Positions 40,885 through 49,716 of a stretch of 64,000 nucleotides of DNA are shown here, piece after piece. The notes under the pieces were generated by a model. It made no database searches. It saw only the letters and a program-made list of their open reading frames with translations, and was not told the DNA's origin. The stretch spans positions 310,001 through 374,000 of the forward strand of contig NZ_FOZK01000003.1 of the NCBI RefSeq assembly GCF_900114435.1, given 5' to 3'. The position numbers and the translations under genes were made by a program. Within the stretch, counting starts at the first letter, position 1, and every line of letters begins with the position of its first letter. This stretch comes from Halomicrobium zhouii. Its GTDB lineage: Archaea > Halobacteriota > Halobacteria > Halobacteriales > Haloarculaceae.

Positions 40885-42651
40885 TCAGAACGCTTCGCAG
40901 ACGCGCTCGTGCAATCGCTCCCGGTGCCGATGGCTCTCCGCCGCGTCCGTTGTCACCTCGATGACCTGCGTTCCGGCCGAACCGACGGACGACGAGACCG
41001 CGTCGACGAGCGCGTCGCCGTCCGCGACGCGTTCGAACCCGACGTCGTACAGGTCGCCGGTCGACTCGAAGTCCAGCCCGTGGGGCGTCTTGAACTGGTC
41101 GGTAAAGGGCGGGTCGAAGGACTCGATGGGAAGCTTGTGGAAGATGCCGCCGCCGTCGTTGTTGACGAGGACGACGGTGGCGTCGACGGCACAGCGCGCG
41201 ACGGCGAGCAGGCCATTCATGTCGTGGTAGTACGCCAGGTCACCGAGGAGCAGGACGAGCGGATCATCGGTTCCGCTGGCGGCGCCGAGCGCACTCGACG
41301 TGATGCCGTCGATGCCGCTGGCCCCCCGGTTGCCCAGTATCGAAAGGTCCGCCGTTCGCGGGCGACCGAACCGGTCCACGTCCCGGACGGGCATGCTGTT
41401 TGAGACGTAGAGCGTCGCCGGGTCCGGGAGGGCCTCGACGACACGTCCGGCGACGCTTCCTTCGAACAGCGTCCCGTCGAGTTCTGGGCCGACCAGGTCC
41501 CAGTACGACCGCTCAGCGCGGGCGAATCGCTTGGTCCAGTCCGTCTCGGTGCCGTCATCGGCGGCGACGCGAGCAGCGAGTCCCCCGGCGAAGCCGGTGG
41601 GGTCCGCGGTCACGAGATCCGTCGCGGTGAACGCGGCTTCGCGCCACGCGCCCGCCGGATCGACGACGAACTGCCGCGCGTCGGCGTCGCGCAGGTAACG
41701 CCGCAACGTCTTCGACGTGGGCGAGGCGCCGAACCGGATGACTGCGTCAGGATCCGGCCAGTCGCCCGCGGCGTCGAGGTAGGAGTCGTACCCGCCGCAG
41801 ACGGTGACGTCGGACACGTGGTCACCAAATCTGACGCCCGAGAGCGGGTCCGCGAGCACGGGAAAGCCAGTCGCCCCGGCGAGCGTCGCGAGAGCCTCAC
41901 GCGCGGGCGTCGGTCGGTTCGACGGTCCCGCGACGATTAGCCCGCGGTCGGCGTCGTCTATCTCGCTCGCGACGCGGGCCAGCTCCCTGTCGCTCAGCCG
42001 TAGCTGGCCCTGCGACGTCGCGACGAACGGGCCGTCGCGGCCGGTGACCCCCAGTGAGTCGGACGCTGCGAACGACTCGGGAATCGAACCGACGCCATCG
42101 GGCGTGTCGGTCGGTTCCAGCGGTTTCGCGACGGGGACGTTGAGGTGGACGGGCCCCGGCGGCGTCCCGGTCGACGTCGCGAGGGCACGGCAGACGGTCG
42201 TCCGCAGGGAACGCAGACGGCGGTCCTCCGCTGCTGGCTCCGGGAGACACCGGTACGACCTGACCGCGTCGCCGTACAGCTTCGTCTGGTCGACGGTCTG
42301 GTTCGCCCCGCTGTCGCGCAGTTCGGCTGGTCGGTCCGCCGTCAGTACGACCAGCGGAACGCGCGAGCGGTCGGCCTCGATGACCGCCGGGTGGAAGTTC
42401 GCGGCCGCGGTGCCGGAGGTACAGACCAGTGCGGTCGGCTCACCGGTCTTCCGGGAGCGACCGAGCGCGAAGAAGGCCGCCGAGCGCTCGTCGAGGTGCG
42501 AGAAGACCCTGACGTCGGGGTGGTCGGCGAAGGCGACCGTCAGCGGCGTCGAGCGACTGCCGGGCGCGACACAGACTGCGTCGAGACCGCTCGCGGCGAG
42601 CTCGTCGACGATCGTCTCGCCCCACAGCGTCGCCAGGTTCGGTGCAGTCAT
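40885..42651 (-). CDS. menD: SEPHCHC synthase (MenD)
   Basis: 588 residues, thiamine-diphosphate enzyme joining isochorismate and 2-oxoglutarate. N-terminal VCVAPGSRSTPLTVAF and HLDERSAAFFALG bind substrate and cofactor across the dimer; the C-terminal ThDP/Mg motif reads GDLAYYHDMNG … VLVNNDGGGIF (about 447-480). The ATG overlaps the menF stop by 4 bases. A promoter for the pair lies upstream of menF. Confidence 0.95.
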   Translation of the reverse strand: MTAPNLATLWGETIVDELAASGLDAVCVAPGSRSTPLTVAFADHPDVRVFSHLDERSAAFFALGRSRKTGEPTALVCTSGTAAANFHPAVIEADRSRVPLVVLTADRPAELRDSGANQTVDQTKLYGDAVRSYRCLPEPAAEDRRLRSLRTTVCRALATSTGTPPGPVHLNVPVAKPLEPTDTPDGVGSIPESFAASDSLGVTGRDGPFVATSQGQLRLSDRELARVASEIDDADRGLIVAGPSNRPTPAREALATLAGATGFPVLADPLSGVRFGDHVSDVTVCGGYDSYLDAAGDWPDPDAVIRFGASPTSKTLRRYLRDADARQFVVDPAGAWREAAFTATDLVTADPTGFAGGLAARVAADDGTETDWTKRFARAERSYWDLVGPELDGTLFEGSVAGRVVEALPDPATLYVSNSMPVRDVDRFGRPRTADLSILGNRGASGIDGITSSALGAASGTDDPLVLLLGDLAYYHDMNGLLAVARCAVDATVVLVNNDGGGIFHKLPIESFDPPFTDQFKTPHGLDFESTGDLYDVGFERVADGDALVDAVSSSVGSAGTQVIEVTTDAAESHRHRERLHERVCEAF

Positions 42652-43982
42652 TCGAGTTCGTCCAGCATCGGCCGGTACTTGAGCTGTACCTCGTCCCACT
42701 CCCGGTCGGGGTCACTGTCGGCGACGATGCCCGCGCCGGCGAACACCGTCGCGGCGTCCCCGCGTGCGAGCGCGGACCGGATCGCGACGGCGAAGGTCCC
42801 GTTGCCCGAGGCGTCGAACCAGCCGACTGGCGCGGCGTACCAGCCCCGGTCGAACGTCTCCGTCTCGCGGATAGTCTCCAGGGCGGCGTCCGGCGGGAGG
42901 CCGCCGACCGCGGGCGTCGGGTGGAGCGCCTCGACGAGCGAGAGGACGTGTTCGTCCTCGGCGAGTTCGGCCGTGATCGGCGTCCGGAGGTGCTGGACGG
43001 TGGCCAGACGTCGGATGCTCCGGTCACCAGTACCGACCGAGGAGGCGAACGGCTCCAGTTGCTCGCGGACCGCGTCGGCGACGACCTCGTGTTCGTATCT
43101 GTCCTTCTCGCTCTCGAGGAGTTCCGTCGCCAGCCACTCGTCCTCGGCCGGCGTGTCACCGCGTCCGGTCGATCCCGCGAGCGCCTCCGTGCTGACCGTC
43201 CGGCCGGTGAGCGAGACGAGCCGTTCCGGCGTCGCGCCGAAGAACGTGGCGTCCTCGGTGGGCGAGAAAGCGAACCGGTAGCAGTCCGGATACGTCCGGC
43301 CGAGTCGTTCGAGGGCGTCCGGTACAGAGAGCTGGTTCGAGAGCGAGAGGGTCATCGCCTGGGCGAGGACGACCTTCTCCAGGGCACCCTCGGAGACGCT
43401 CTGCAGTGCCGCCTCCACCTGTTCGCGCCACCCGTTTCGCGAGGGTGTGCGGGTCCGGTCGGCGACGCGTGGCGGGCCGGCCGGCTCGGGGTTGGTCTCG
43501 TCGGCGAGCCGGTCGCGCCAGACGCCGAGTTTCGAATCTGCCTCCTCGGCAGCGCCCGGACCGGCGGCCGTCACCGTGAGCCACCAGTCGTCGCCGTCGG
43601 CGGTCAGCTGAACCTCGGGGAGCACGAACCGCGCGTCGCCGAACCCGTCCCAGGGCCCGGCCTGTCCGTCGTCGTGGAAGGCGAAGCCGCCGAACAGCCG
43701 GGGCCGCGCGGCGCTCGGGATGCCATCCGGGACAGAACAGGATTCGAGCAGGCGGGCACCGTCGGCGCGCACCTCGGCGAACCGGTCCGAGCCGTCGCCG
43801 GTCACCGTCGCCGTCGCTCCCCTGACAGCCACGGACTCGGTCGGGGTCTGCCAGACGAACCGTGGACGGTCGTTCGTCGCCAGAAAGGCCCTCGTCGGCG
43901 GTTTCGACACCGAACAGCCGCGCGTGACGACCGGCGCGTCGACTGTCCGAACCGTCGCCTCGTCACCGCGAGGTACATCCAT
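42648..43982 (-). CDS. menF: Isochorismate synthase (MenF)
   Basis: 444 residues, chorismate-binding family. The C-terminal catalytic half (about 175-440) includes KVVLAQAMTL, the GATPERLV loop, the ALAGSTGRG segment, EHEVVADAV and HPTPAVGG, followed by the final AIRSAL…AGAGIVADSDP. It isomerises chorismate to isochorismate, the entry to menaquinone, and thus competes with the chorismate mutase at 8.6 kb for substrate. First gene of menF-menD. Confidence 0.94.
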   Translation of the reverse strand: MDVPRGDEATVRTVDAPVVTRGCSVSKPPTRAFLATNDRPRFVWQTPTESVAVRGATATVTGDGSDRFAEVRADGARLLESCSVPDGIPSAARPRLFGGFAFHDDGQAGPWDGFGDARFVLPEVQLTADGDDWWLTVTAAGPGAAEEADSKLGVWRDRLADETNPEPAGPPRVADRTRTPSRNGWREQVEAALQSVSEGALEKVVLAQAMTLSLSNQLSVPDALERLGRTYPDCYRFAFSPTEDATFFGATPERLVSLTGRTVSTEALAGSTGRGDTPAEDEWLATELLESEKDRYEHEVVADAVREQLEPFASSVGTGDRSIRRLATVQHLRTPITAELAEDEHVLSLVEALHPTPAVGGLPPDAALETIRETETFDRGWYAAPVGWFDASGNGTFAVAIRSALARGDAATVFAGAGIVADSDPDREWDEVQLKYRPMLDELE

Positions 43983-44012
43983 CGCAGGCGAGTTAGGTCC
44001 GGGGGCCTTTGA

Positions 44013-44032
44013 GCCTAACTATACGGTTAGCC
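44013..44032. promoter_or_regulatory. Palindrome overlapping the menFD promoter
   Basis: GCCTAAC (44013-44019) and GTTAGCC (44026-44032) form a near-perfect inverted repeat around TATACG, so a TATA-like box sits in the centre. On the minus strand this is 30-45 bases before the menF ATG (43982). The half-site GGCTAACC/GTTAGG resembles those recognised by DtxR/SirR-family metal-dependent repressors, but that assignment is only by eye. Confidence 0.45.
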
Positions 44033-44265
44033 TCACGCGCCGAACACGTCTACGCGGTGACGAGAGCCCTCGTCCAGAGCGGTCCTACCGCCGTCGGTCG
44101 ATGGGGAGCACCGAACGGAGCGTAATTCAGTTGTTTTTAATTGAGTTCGAATAAACTCTTGGAGTTTGGAAAGTAAAACGGGTGTATCAGTAGCTCTCTT
44201 TCGCACCATCCCCAACTTCCCCCGTCAGATTTAAATAAACCTCTGTCGAACCGACGTACAGTGCG

Positions 44266-44481
44266 ATGCCCAAGGTAGAGATTACAATCCCGGAACACCT
44301 CGAGATGCAGATCGCCCAGCTCGTCGAAGAAGGCGAGTTTCTCAACCGCGAGGAAGCGATCGAAGACCTGCTCTCGACCGGGCTGAAGGCGTACAAGACC
44401 AGCGGGCCCATGGACGACGAGGAAGAACCAGGTCTCGAGGACGACGGCATGATGGGTCACGACGACGAATACGTGTTCTAG
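44266..44481 (+). CDS. Ribbon-helix-helix (CopG-like) protein
   Basis: 71 residues: N-terminal strand and helices MPKVEITIPEHLEMQIAQLVEEGEFLNREEAIEDLLSTGLK form a ribbon-helix-helix, followed by an acidic disordered tail. Such proteins bind DNA as dimers. TTTAAATA at 44230-44237 lies about 30 bases before the ATG, a clear promoter. Targets unknown; there is no adjacent toxin gene. Confidence 0.8.
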   Translation: MPKVEITIPEHLEMQIAQLVEEGEFLNREEAIEDLLSTGLKAYKTSGPMDDEEEPGLEDDGMMGHDDEYVF

Positions 44482-44568
44482 GCAGTCTCGGCCCGTCTGG
44501 CCCGTGGACCCGCCTGTGACGCGTTATCAAGCAATTCTTATGCTGTTTGCGCCGGCTAGTACTGTCAA

Positions 44569-44850
44569 ATGCACAAAGACGAACTCCTCGAGCTACACGA
44601 ACAGATGGTGTACATCATGCGTTTCTTCCGCGACGAGATGGACAGCGTCGACCCGGAGCTGTTCGACGCCTACCAGGAACTCGACGTCGAGCCCTCGGAC
44701 GTACACAAATCGAAGAGCGAACACAAACACGCCGTCTTCGTGCTCGGGAACTCGCTGGCGACGGCGATGAGCGAGGACGAGTTCTCCGACGCCGGCCGCG
44801 TCGGCAAGCGAATGAAGGAACTCGCCGAGGACGCCGAGAGCCGCATCTGA
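44569..44850 (+). CDS. UPF0058 family protein
   Basis: 93 residues, mostly helical, with the family-typical start MHKDELLELHEQMVYIMRFF and the HKSKSEHKHAVFVLG centre. Archaea-specific, function unknown; the two-helix arrangement suggests a metal-binding or regulatory hairpin. Convergent with the regulator at 44868-45380. Confidence 0.85.
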   Translation: MHKDELLELHEQMVYIMRFFRDEMDSVDPELFDAYQELDVEPSDVHKSKSEHKHAVFVLGNSLATAMSEDEFSDAGRVGKRMKELAEDAESRI

Positions 44851-44867
44851 CCGACCGCTCCGTCGCG

Positions 44868-45380
44868 TTACTGTTCTAGCTCGGTGAACATCTCGGGGTC
44901 CGTCCGGAACTTGAGGACGTTGTGGACCACGGAGTTGCGCACGTTGTCGATGACGTCGCCGTGGTCCTTGTAGAAGTCGTGAATCCAGCGCGACTCGGCT
45001 TTCCGGCTGGGGAACATCATCACCGACTTCCACTGGTACTCCCCGTCCGAGAGGAAGTACAGGAGCGTGTGGCGGTCGTGCCGGATGGCGTTCATCGCGT
45101 CGTTCCAGCCCTCGGCGAAGTGGGCCGGATTGAACTTGAACTCGAAGAGCGCGAAGTTGAAGTACGCCTCGTTGGGCACGATAGTCTCCCGGAAGACGCC
45201 CTCTTCGCGCATCTTCCGGATGGACTCGCTCACGGTGACGTGCGAGACGCAGATGTCGTGTTCCTCCTCGAGTATCGTCGCGAGTTCACGCGAGGACAGT
45301 TGCGGGTCGTCGGAGAGTTCGCTGAGGATGAGCACGTCGCGTTCTTTGAACTCCCAGTCGGGACAAGCGTCAGTGGACAT
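44868..45380 (-). CDS. Winged helix-turn-helix regulator (Lrp-like N-terminus)
   Basis: 170 residues. Residues 12-65 form an AsnC-like helix-turn-helix (KERDVLILSELSDDPQLSSRELATILEEEHDICVSHVTVSESIRKM). The remaining ~100 residues are aromatic-rich and do not resemble the RAM domain of Lrp. It is a haloarchaeal family of regulators of unknown ligand. The A/T-rich gap 45381-45430 probably holds its promoter. Confidence 0.75.
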   Translation of the reverse strand: MSTDACPDWEFKERDVLILSELSDDPQLSSRELATILEEEHDICVSHVTVSESIRKMREEGVFRETIVPNEAYFNFALFEFKFNPAHFAEGWNDAMNAIRHDRHTLLYFLSDGEYQWKSVMMFPSRKAESRWIHDFYKDHGDVIDNVRNSVVHNVLKFRTDPEMFTELEQ

Positions 45381-45467
45381 GAATGTTGCTCTGGACTGAG
45401 TAAACCTCTTTCTTTCGACTCTCTCCCGCGTTGATATCGATCCCCAGTGATCGAACTTTTCGCGACC

Positions 45468-46259
45468 TCACCGCCCCTCGAACTGGGGCGACCGGCCTTC
45501 GACGAACGCAGCGGCCCCCTCGGCGTGGTCGCGAGTACCGAACGCGACGCCCTGAGCCATCGCTTCCGAGCCCGACGCGCTCTCGAAGGAGTCGGGACGC
45601 TGGTTCAACAGCCGCTTCGACGCGGTGAGCGCGACGGTCGGCCCCGTCGCGATCGTCTCGACCAGGTTCGCCACGCCCTCCTCGAAGGAGTCGGACTCGA
45701 ACACGCGCGTGAAGATACCGAGTTCGCGGGCGCGGTCGGCGGACACGAGTTCGCCGGTGAAAACCAGCTCCTTGGCCGTGTTGAGCCCGACGAGTCGGGG
45801 GAGCAGGAAGGAGACACCCGAGTCCAGCGCGAGGCCGACGCGCCGGAACCCGAAGCTGATCTTGGCCGCGGGACTGGCCAGCTGGACGTCGCAGGCGATG
45901 GCCAGCCCGGCGCCCGCGCCGAAGGCCGGCCCGTCTATCTTGGCGACCGTCGGGAGCGAACACTCGTAGACGCGACCGACGGCGCGGTTCACCGATCGAA
46001 TGACCAGGTCGACTCGCTGGGCCGCCGGGACGTCTCCCTCGATGCCGTCCAGCATGGCCTGGACGTCACCGCCCGCACAGAACGACGGGCCGGCCCCCTC
46101 CAGGACGACGCACCGGGCGTCACTGTCGGCGATGGTATCGAAGGCCGCGACGATCTCGTCGGCGAGTGCGGCGGAGATTGCGTTGCGAGCGTCTGGCCGG
46201 TTCAGCGTCACCCGCGCGACGCCGTCCGAGACGTCGAGCACCACGAGGTCTGAAGCCAT
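45468..46259 (-). CDS. Enoyl-CoA hydratase/isomerase family protein
   Basis: 263 residues, crotonase fold. Oxyanion-hole motifs GAGPSFCAGGDVQAM near 60-74 and IDGPAFGAGAGLAIACD near 110-126 are present. It probably acts in fatty-acid or branched-chain acyl-CoA breakdown; it is distinct from MenB by length and C-terminus. The start at 46259 follows the family N-terminus (LVVLDVSDGVARVTLNRPDARNA). Divergent from the photolyase. Confidence 0.88.
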   Translation of the reverse strand: MASDLVVLDVSDGVARVTLNRPDARNAISAALADEIVAAFDTIADSDARCVVLEGAGPSFCAGGDVQAMLDGIEGDVPAAQRVDLVIRSVNRAVGRVYECSLPTVAKIDGPAFGAGAGLAIACDVQLASPAAKISFGFRRVGLALDSGVSFLLPRLVGLNTAKELVFTGELVSADRARELGIFTRVFESDSFEEGVANLVETIATGPTVALTASKRLLNQRPDSFESASGSEAMAQGVAFGTRDHAEGAAAFVEGRSPQFEGR

Positions 46260-46370
46260 AGCGGCCCGACGAACGCGAGCGGCAAAGTCGTGTGGGCAGC
46301 GGAGGGCTGGCAGCGGGCCGTCTGGCCACGAAGGGACAGTTTGAGGGAGGGCCCCGACCGTAGATTCGGT

Positions 46371-47792
46371 GTGCAGATCCACTGGCACCGTCGCGACCTG
46401 CGCGCGGTCGACAACGCCGGCCTCGCAGCGGCTGCGGCCCCAGCGGAGGACGACGGCCCCGTCGTTCCAGTGTTCGTCTTCGACGAGGCCGTCCTCGCGC
46501 ACGCCGCGCCACCGCGGGTCGCCTTCATGCTCGACGCGCTGGACTCGCTGCGCGCGTGGTACCGTGAACGGGGGAGCGATCTGGTCGTCGCCCGCGGGGA
46601 CCCGGCAGACGTCCTGCCGGACCTGGCCGAGCGCCACGGCGCGAGCGTCGTCACCTGGGGCGAGGACTACTCCGGGCTGGCGAAGGAGCGCGACGCGCGC
46701 GTCCGCCTGGCGCTCGACGAGGTGGACGTGGACCGACGCGTCGTCACCGACAGCGTCCTCCACGAACCGGGGTCGATCACGACGAACGACGGCGAGCCGT
46801 ACTCGGTGTTCACCTACTACGGACGGAAGTGGCAGGACCGGCCGAAAGACGACCCCTACGAACCGCCAACGTCGTCGACGCTCGCCGACGTGAGTGGGAA
46901 CCCACTCCCGTCACTGGAGGCACTGGGCTTCGACGAGCCAGCGGCCCAAATTCCGACGGCTGACCCGGCCGCCGCGCGCGAGCGACTGGCGGCGTTCTGC
47001 GACGGGCCGATCTACGAGTACGAGGACCTGCGGGACGTTCCCGCGACGGAGAATACGTCCCGGCTCTCTCCCCACCTGAAGTTCGGGACCCTCGGGATTC
47101 GCGAGGTGTACGCGGCGACCGAGGCTGCAAAAGAGTCTGCGAAAGACGGCGCGACCGATGAGCAGGTCGAATCGATCGAGACGTTCCAGTCCGAGCTGGC
47201 CTGGCGTGAGTTCTACTTCCAGGTGCTGGCGGCGAACCCGGAGACCGTCTCGCAGAACTTCAAGGACTACGAGAATCCGATCGACTGGCGGAACGACCCG
47301 GAGGAGTTCGAGGCGTGGAAGGCGGGCGAGACGGGCTATCCATTCGTCGACGCCGGGATGCGACAGCTCCGGGCAGAGGCGTTCGTACACAACCGGCTCC
47401 GGATGGTCGTCGCCTCGTTCCTGACGAAGGACCTCCTGGTCGACTGGCGGCGGGGCTACGACTGGTTCCGCGAGCGTCTCGTCGACCACGACGCGGCGAG
47501 CGACGTCGGCGGCTGGCAGTGGGCAGCCTCGACGGGCACTGACGCCCAGCCGTACTTCCGGGTGTTCAACCCGACGACCCAGGGCGAGCGCTACGACCCC
47601 GACGCCGAGTACATCACGGAGTACGTCCCCGAACTGCGCGACGTCGACTCAGACCTGATTCACGAGTGGCCCGACCTGTCGCAGACCCAGCGACGAAACG
47701 TCGCGCCGGAGTACCCCGACCCCATCGTGGACCACGGAGAGCGCCGCGAGGAGGCCATCGCCGCGTTCGAGGCCGCCCGTGGGGACTCCTGA
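46371..47792 (+). CDS. phr: Deoxyribodipyrimidine photolyase (class I)
   Basis: 473 residues. It begins QIHWHRRDLRAVDNAGL, the antenna-domain start of class I photolyases; the FAD-binding half contains WREFYFQVL, GMRQLRAEAFVHNRLRMVVASFLTKDLLVDWRRG and DAASDVGGWQWAASTGTDAQPYFRVFNP. It repairs cyclobutane pyrimidine dimers with light. The start is the GTG at 46371. Superoxide dismutase follows 112 bases downstream on the same strand, an association familiar in haloarchaea. Confidence 0.95.
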   Translation: MQIHWHRRDLRAVDNAGLAAAAAPAEDDGPVVPVFVFDEAVLAHAAPPRVAFMLDALDSLRAWYRERGSDLVVARGDPADVLPDLAERHGASVVTWGEDYSGLAKERDARVRLALDEVDVDRRVVTDSVLHEPGSITTNDGEPYSVFTYYGRKWQDRPKDDPYEPPTSSTLADVSGNPLPSLEALGFDEPAAQIPTADPAAARERLAAFCDGPIYEYEDLRDVPATENTSRLSPHLKFGTLGIREVYAATEAAKESAKDGATDEQVESIETFQSELAWREFYFQVLAANPETVSQNFKDYENPIDWRNDPEEFEAWKAGETGYPFVDAGMRQLRAEAFVHNRLRMVVASFLTKDLLVDWRRGYDWFRERLVDHDAASDVGGWQWAASTGTDAQPYFRVFNPTTQGERYDPDAEYITEYVPELRDVDSDLIHEWPDLSQTQRRNVAPEYPDPIVDHGERREEAIAAFEAARGDS

Positions 47793-47832
47793 CGGGCGAC
47801 GAGCCGGAGGCCGCGCCACGGCCGGATAGTGC

Positions 47833-47865
47833 TAGGAGTTACCGTACGGCTCCTAAACGTTTAAC
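47833..47865 (+). promoter_or_regulatory. Inverted repeat and TATA box upstream of superoxide dismutase
   Basis: TAGGAG (47833-47838) and CTCCTA (47850-47855) are perfect inverted arms around an 11-base spacer that itself contains the palindrome CCGTACGG (47842-47849). They abut the TATA-like CGTTTAAC at 47857-47864. It may be an operator for oxidative-stress control or the photolyase terminator. A GGAGG ribosome site follows at 47891-47895. Confidence 0.5.
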
Positions 47866-47904
47866 AGGCGTCCGGCCGACGATTCGCGTTGGAGGGTTTA
47901 CATT

Positions 47905-48516
47905 ATGCCAGAAGAATCCGAACCTGAGCTGCCACCGCTCCCGTACGACTACGACGCGCTCGAACCACACATCTCCGAGCAGGTGCTGACCTGGCACCAC
48001 GACACGCACCACCAGGGCTACGTCAACGGCCTGCAGGCCGCCGAGGAGACCCTGGCCGAGAACCGCTCGTCGGGCGACTTCGGTGGCTCCGCCGGCGCGC
48101 TCGGCAACGTCACCCACAACGGGTGTGGCCACTATCTCCACACGCTGTTCTGGGAGAACATGTCCCCCAACGGCGGCGGCGAGCCCGAGGGCGATCTCGC
48201 GGACCGCATCGCCGAGGACTTCGGCTCCTACGAGGGCTGGAAAGGCGAGTTCGAGGCCGCCGCGGGCGCCGCCGGCGGCTGGGCGCTGCTCGTCTACGAC
48301 CCCGTTGCCAAACAGCTGCGCAACGTCGCCGTCGACAAACACGACCAGGGCGCGCTCTGGGGCGCCCACCCGATTCTCGCGCTCGACGTCTGGGAGCACT
48401 CCTACTACTACGACTACGGGCCGGACCGCGGCAGCTTCATCGACGCGTTCTTCGAAGTCGTCGAGTGGGACAAGGCCGCCGAAGAGTACCAGAAGTGCCT
48501 CGACCACTTCGAGTGA
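47905..48516 (+). CDS. sod: Superoxide dismutase (Mn/Fe)
   Basis: 203 residues. Metal ligands are visible in LTWHHDTHHQGYVNGL (first His), THNGCGHYLHTLFWENM (second His) and LALDVWEHSYYYDYG (Asp and third His). It dismutates superoxide in the cytoplasm and is probably Mn-dependent as in other haloarchaea. A Shine-Dalgarno GGAGG about 10 bases before the ATG is unusual among the leaderless genes here and implies a real leader. Confidence 0.95.
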   Translation: MPEESEPELPPLPYDYDALEPHISEQVLTWHHDTHHQGYVNGLQAAEETLAENRSSGDFGGSAGALGNVTHNGCGHYLHTLFWENMSPNGGGEPEGDLADRIAEDFGSYEGWKGEFEAAAGAAGGWALLVYDPVAKQLRNVAVDKHDQGALWGAHPILALDVWEHSYYYDYGPDRGSFIDAFFEVVEWDKAAEEYQKCLDHFE

Positions 48517-48533
48517 GTCGCTGATCTCCGACC

Positions 48534-48539
48534 TTTTTT
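48534..48539 (+). terminator. U-rich terminator after superoxide dismutase
   Basis: Run of six T residues 18 bases after the SOD stop, followed by the inverted arms CCCCGGTGACGGGG (48542-48555). The next gene on this strand has its own TATA box (TTTTAC near 48581-48586). Confidence 0.45.
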
Positions 48540-48611
48540 CGCCCCGGTGACGGGGAGCGCGTCGCCTCGTCGATTCGAGAGTTTTACGCGTCGAGGGACG
48601 AACTGGTTGGT

Positions 48612-48875
48612 ATGCCAAAACCGAGAGCCGACTTCGACGACCTGCGGAGTCTGGAGTTTCGCGACCCCGACGAAGTGCTCGACGAGGACAAACTGTACAC
48701 CATCTACGAGATCGGGCGGCTCCTCCAGGGGCTCGACCCCGAAGCCGAACTCGACGTCGAGACGGAGAACGTCCTGATGGACTGGGCCATCCCGTGGATG
48801 CTCAACAACGCGGAGGCGTTCGTCTTCGCGGAACCGGCCGCCGACGACGAACCGGGGTACTACGGGCTCGCGTAG
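48612..48875 (+). CDS. Small acidic protein (DUF5827-like)
   Basis: 87 residues, acidic and soluble. The central stretch LYTIYEIGRLLQGLDPEAELDVETENVLMDWAIPWML is conserved among haloarchaea (I believe DUF5827). Leaderless by a TTTTAC box about 27 bases upstream. Its stop is immediately followed by the ATG of the P-loop gene, so the two are one transcript and perhaps one functional unit. Confidence 0.7.
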   Translation: MPKPRADFDDLRSLEFRDPDEVLDEDKLYTIYEIGRLLQGLDPEAELDVETENVLMDWAIPWMLNNAEAFVFAEPAADDEPGYYGLA

Positions 48876-49685
48876 ATGAAGCTGCTCGTCGCCGGGTCCG
48901 AGCGGGTCGACGCCGGCAAGACCACGTTCTCCGTGGGCCTGCTCGAACGCACCGGCGCCGTCGGCTACAAGCCCCGCGCCGGCAACGACTACTGGCACGA
49001 CCACGACGACTGGGACCGGGCCAGCGCGGACGGTCGCCTCTACGGCAAGGACGCGAAGCGCCTCGTCGGCGCGAGCCCGCCTGACTTCCAGCCGGAAGCT
49101 ATCAACCCGATCCACAGACTGTGGCACCCGTCACCGGGCGGCGGTGCCGGGATTCTCGGGAGCGAAGACAGGGAGTTCCTCGTCGACCGGGTCGGCGACG
49201 AATTCGTCGTCAACGAAACGGTCTCGCTACCCGACCAGGTCCGCGAGCGACTCGCACTGGACGACGCCCGCGTCGTCTCGTCGCTCGACGAATTCAACGC
49301 CACGATGGCCCGCTTGCACGTCCCGGCGCTCCAGTCGCTGTCAGGCGAAATCGAGGAGCGCCAGCGAGCCGTCGTCGAATCGTACGGCGACGTCGCGCGG
49401 CCGCTCGCCGACCTGGCACCGGACGCCGTCGCCGTCGTCGAACCGACGCTGGCGAGGCTCTACGACGGCGACCGCTACGCGAAGGCCTGCGAGGTAGCCA
49501 CCGGCGGTCCAGGAACCGGCCAGCTCGAAGAGCGCGTCGGCTCGGTCGTCGACCTCGTCGAGTCGGCGGCGACGGTCCAGTTACCAGCGCTCGACGGCGA
49601 CGACCGGAACGACCCAGCAGCGATCGCCGACGCCTACGAGCCGGCCTACGACGCGCTGCTGGGGACTGCCTTCGACGGCGAATAG
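48876..49685 (+). CDS. Predicted P-loop ATPase
   Basis: 269 residues. The N-terminal KLLVAGSERVDAGKTTFSVGLLER is a Walker A variant (AGKTT) close to SIMIBI-class ATPases such as dethiobiotin synthetase. The remainder has no second motif I can assign confidently. It directly follows the small acidic gene with no spacing. Function unknown; a haloarchaeal/archaeal conserved ATPase is the safest statement. Confidence 0.7.
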   Translation: MKLLVAGSERVDAGKTTFSVGLLERTGAVGYKPRAGNDYWHDHDDWDRASADGRLYGKDAKRLVGASPPDFQPEAINPIHRLWHPSPGGGAGILGSEDREFLVDRVGDEFVVNETVSLPDQVRERLALDDARVVSSLDEFNATMARLHVPALQSLSGEIEERQRAVVESYGDVARPLADLAPDAVAVVEPTLARLYDGDRYAKACEVATGGPGTGQLEERVGSVVDLVESAATVQLPALDGDDRNDPAAIADAYEPAYDALLGTAFDGE

Positions 49686-49716
49686 TGACCGTCTTCGAAG
49701 ACCCGCATCCCCGTTC

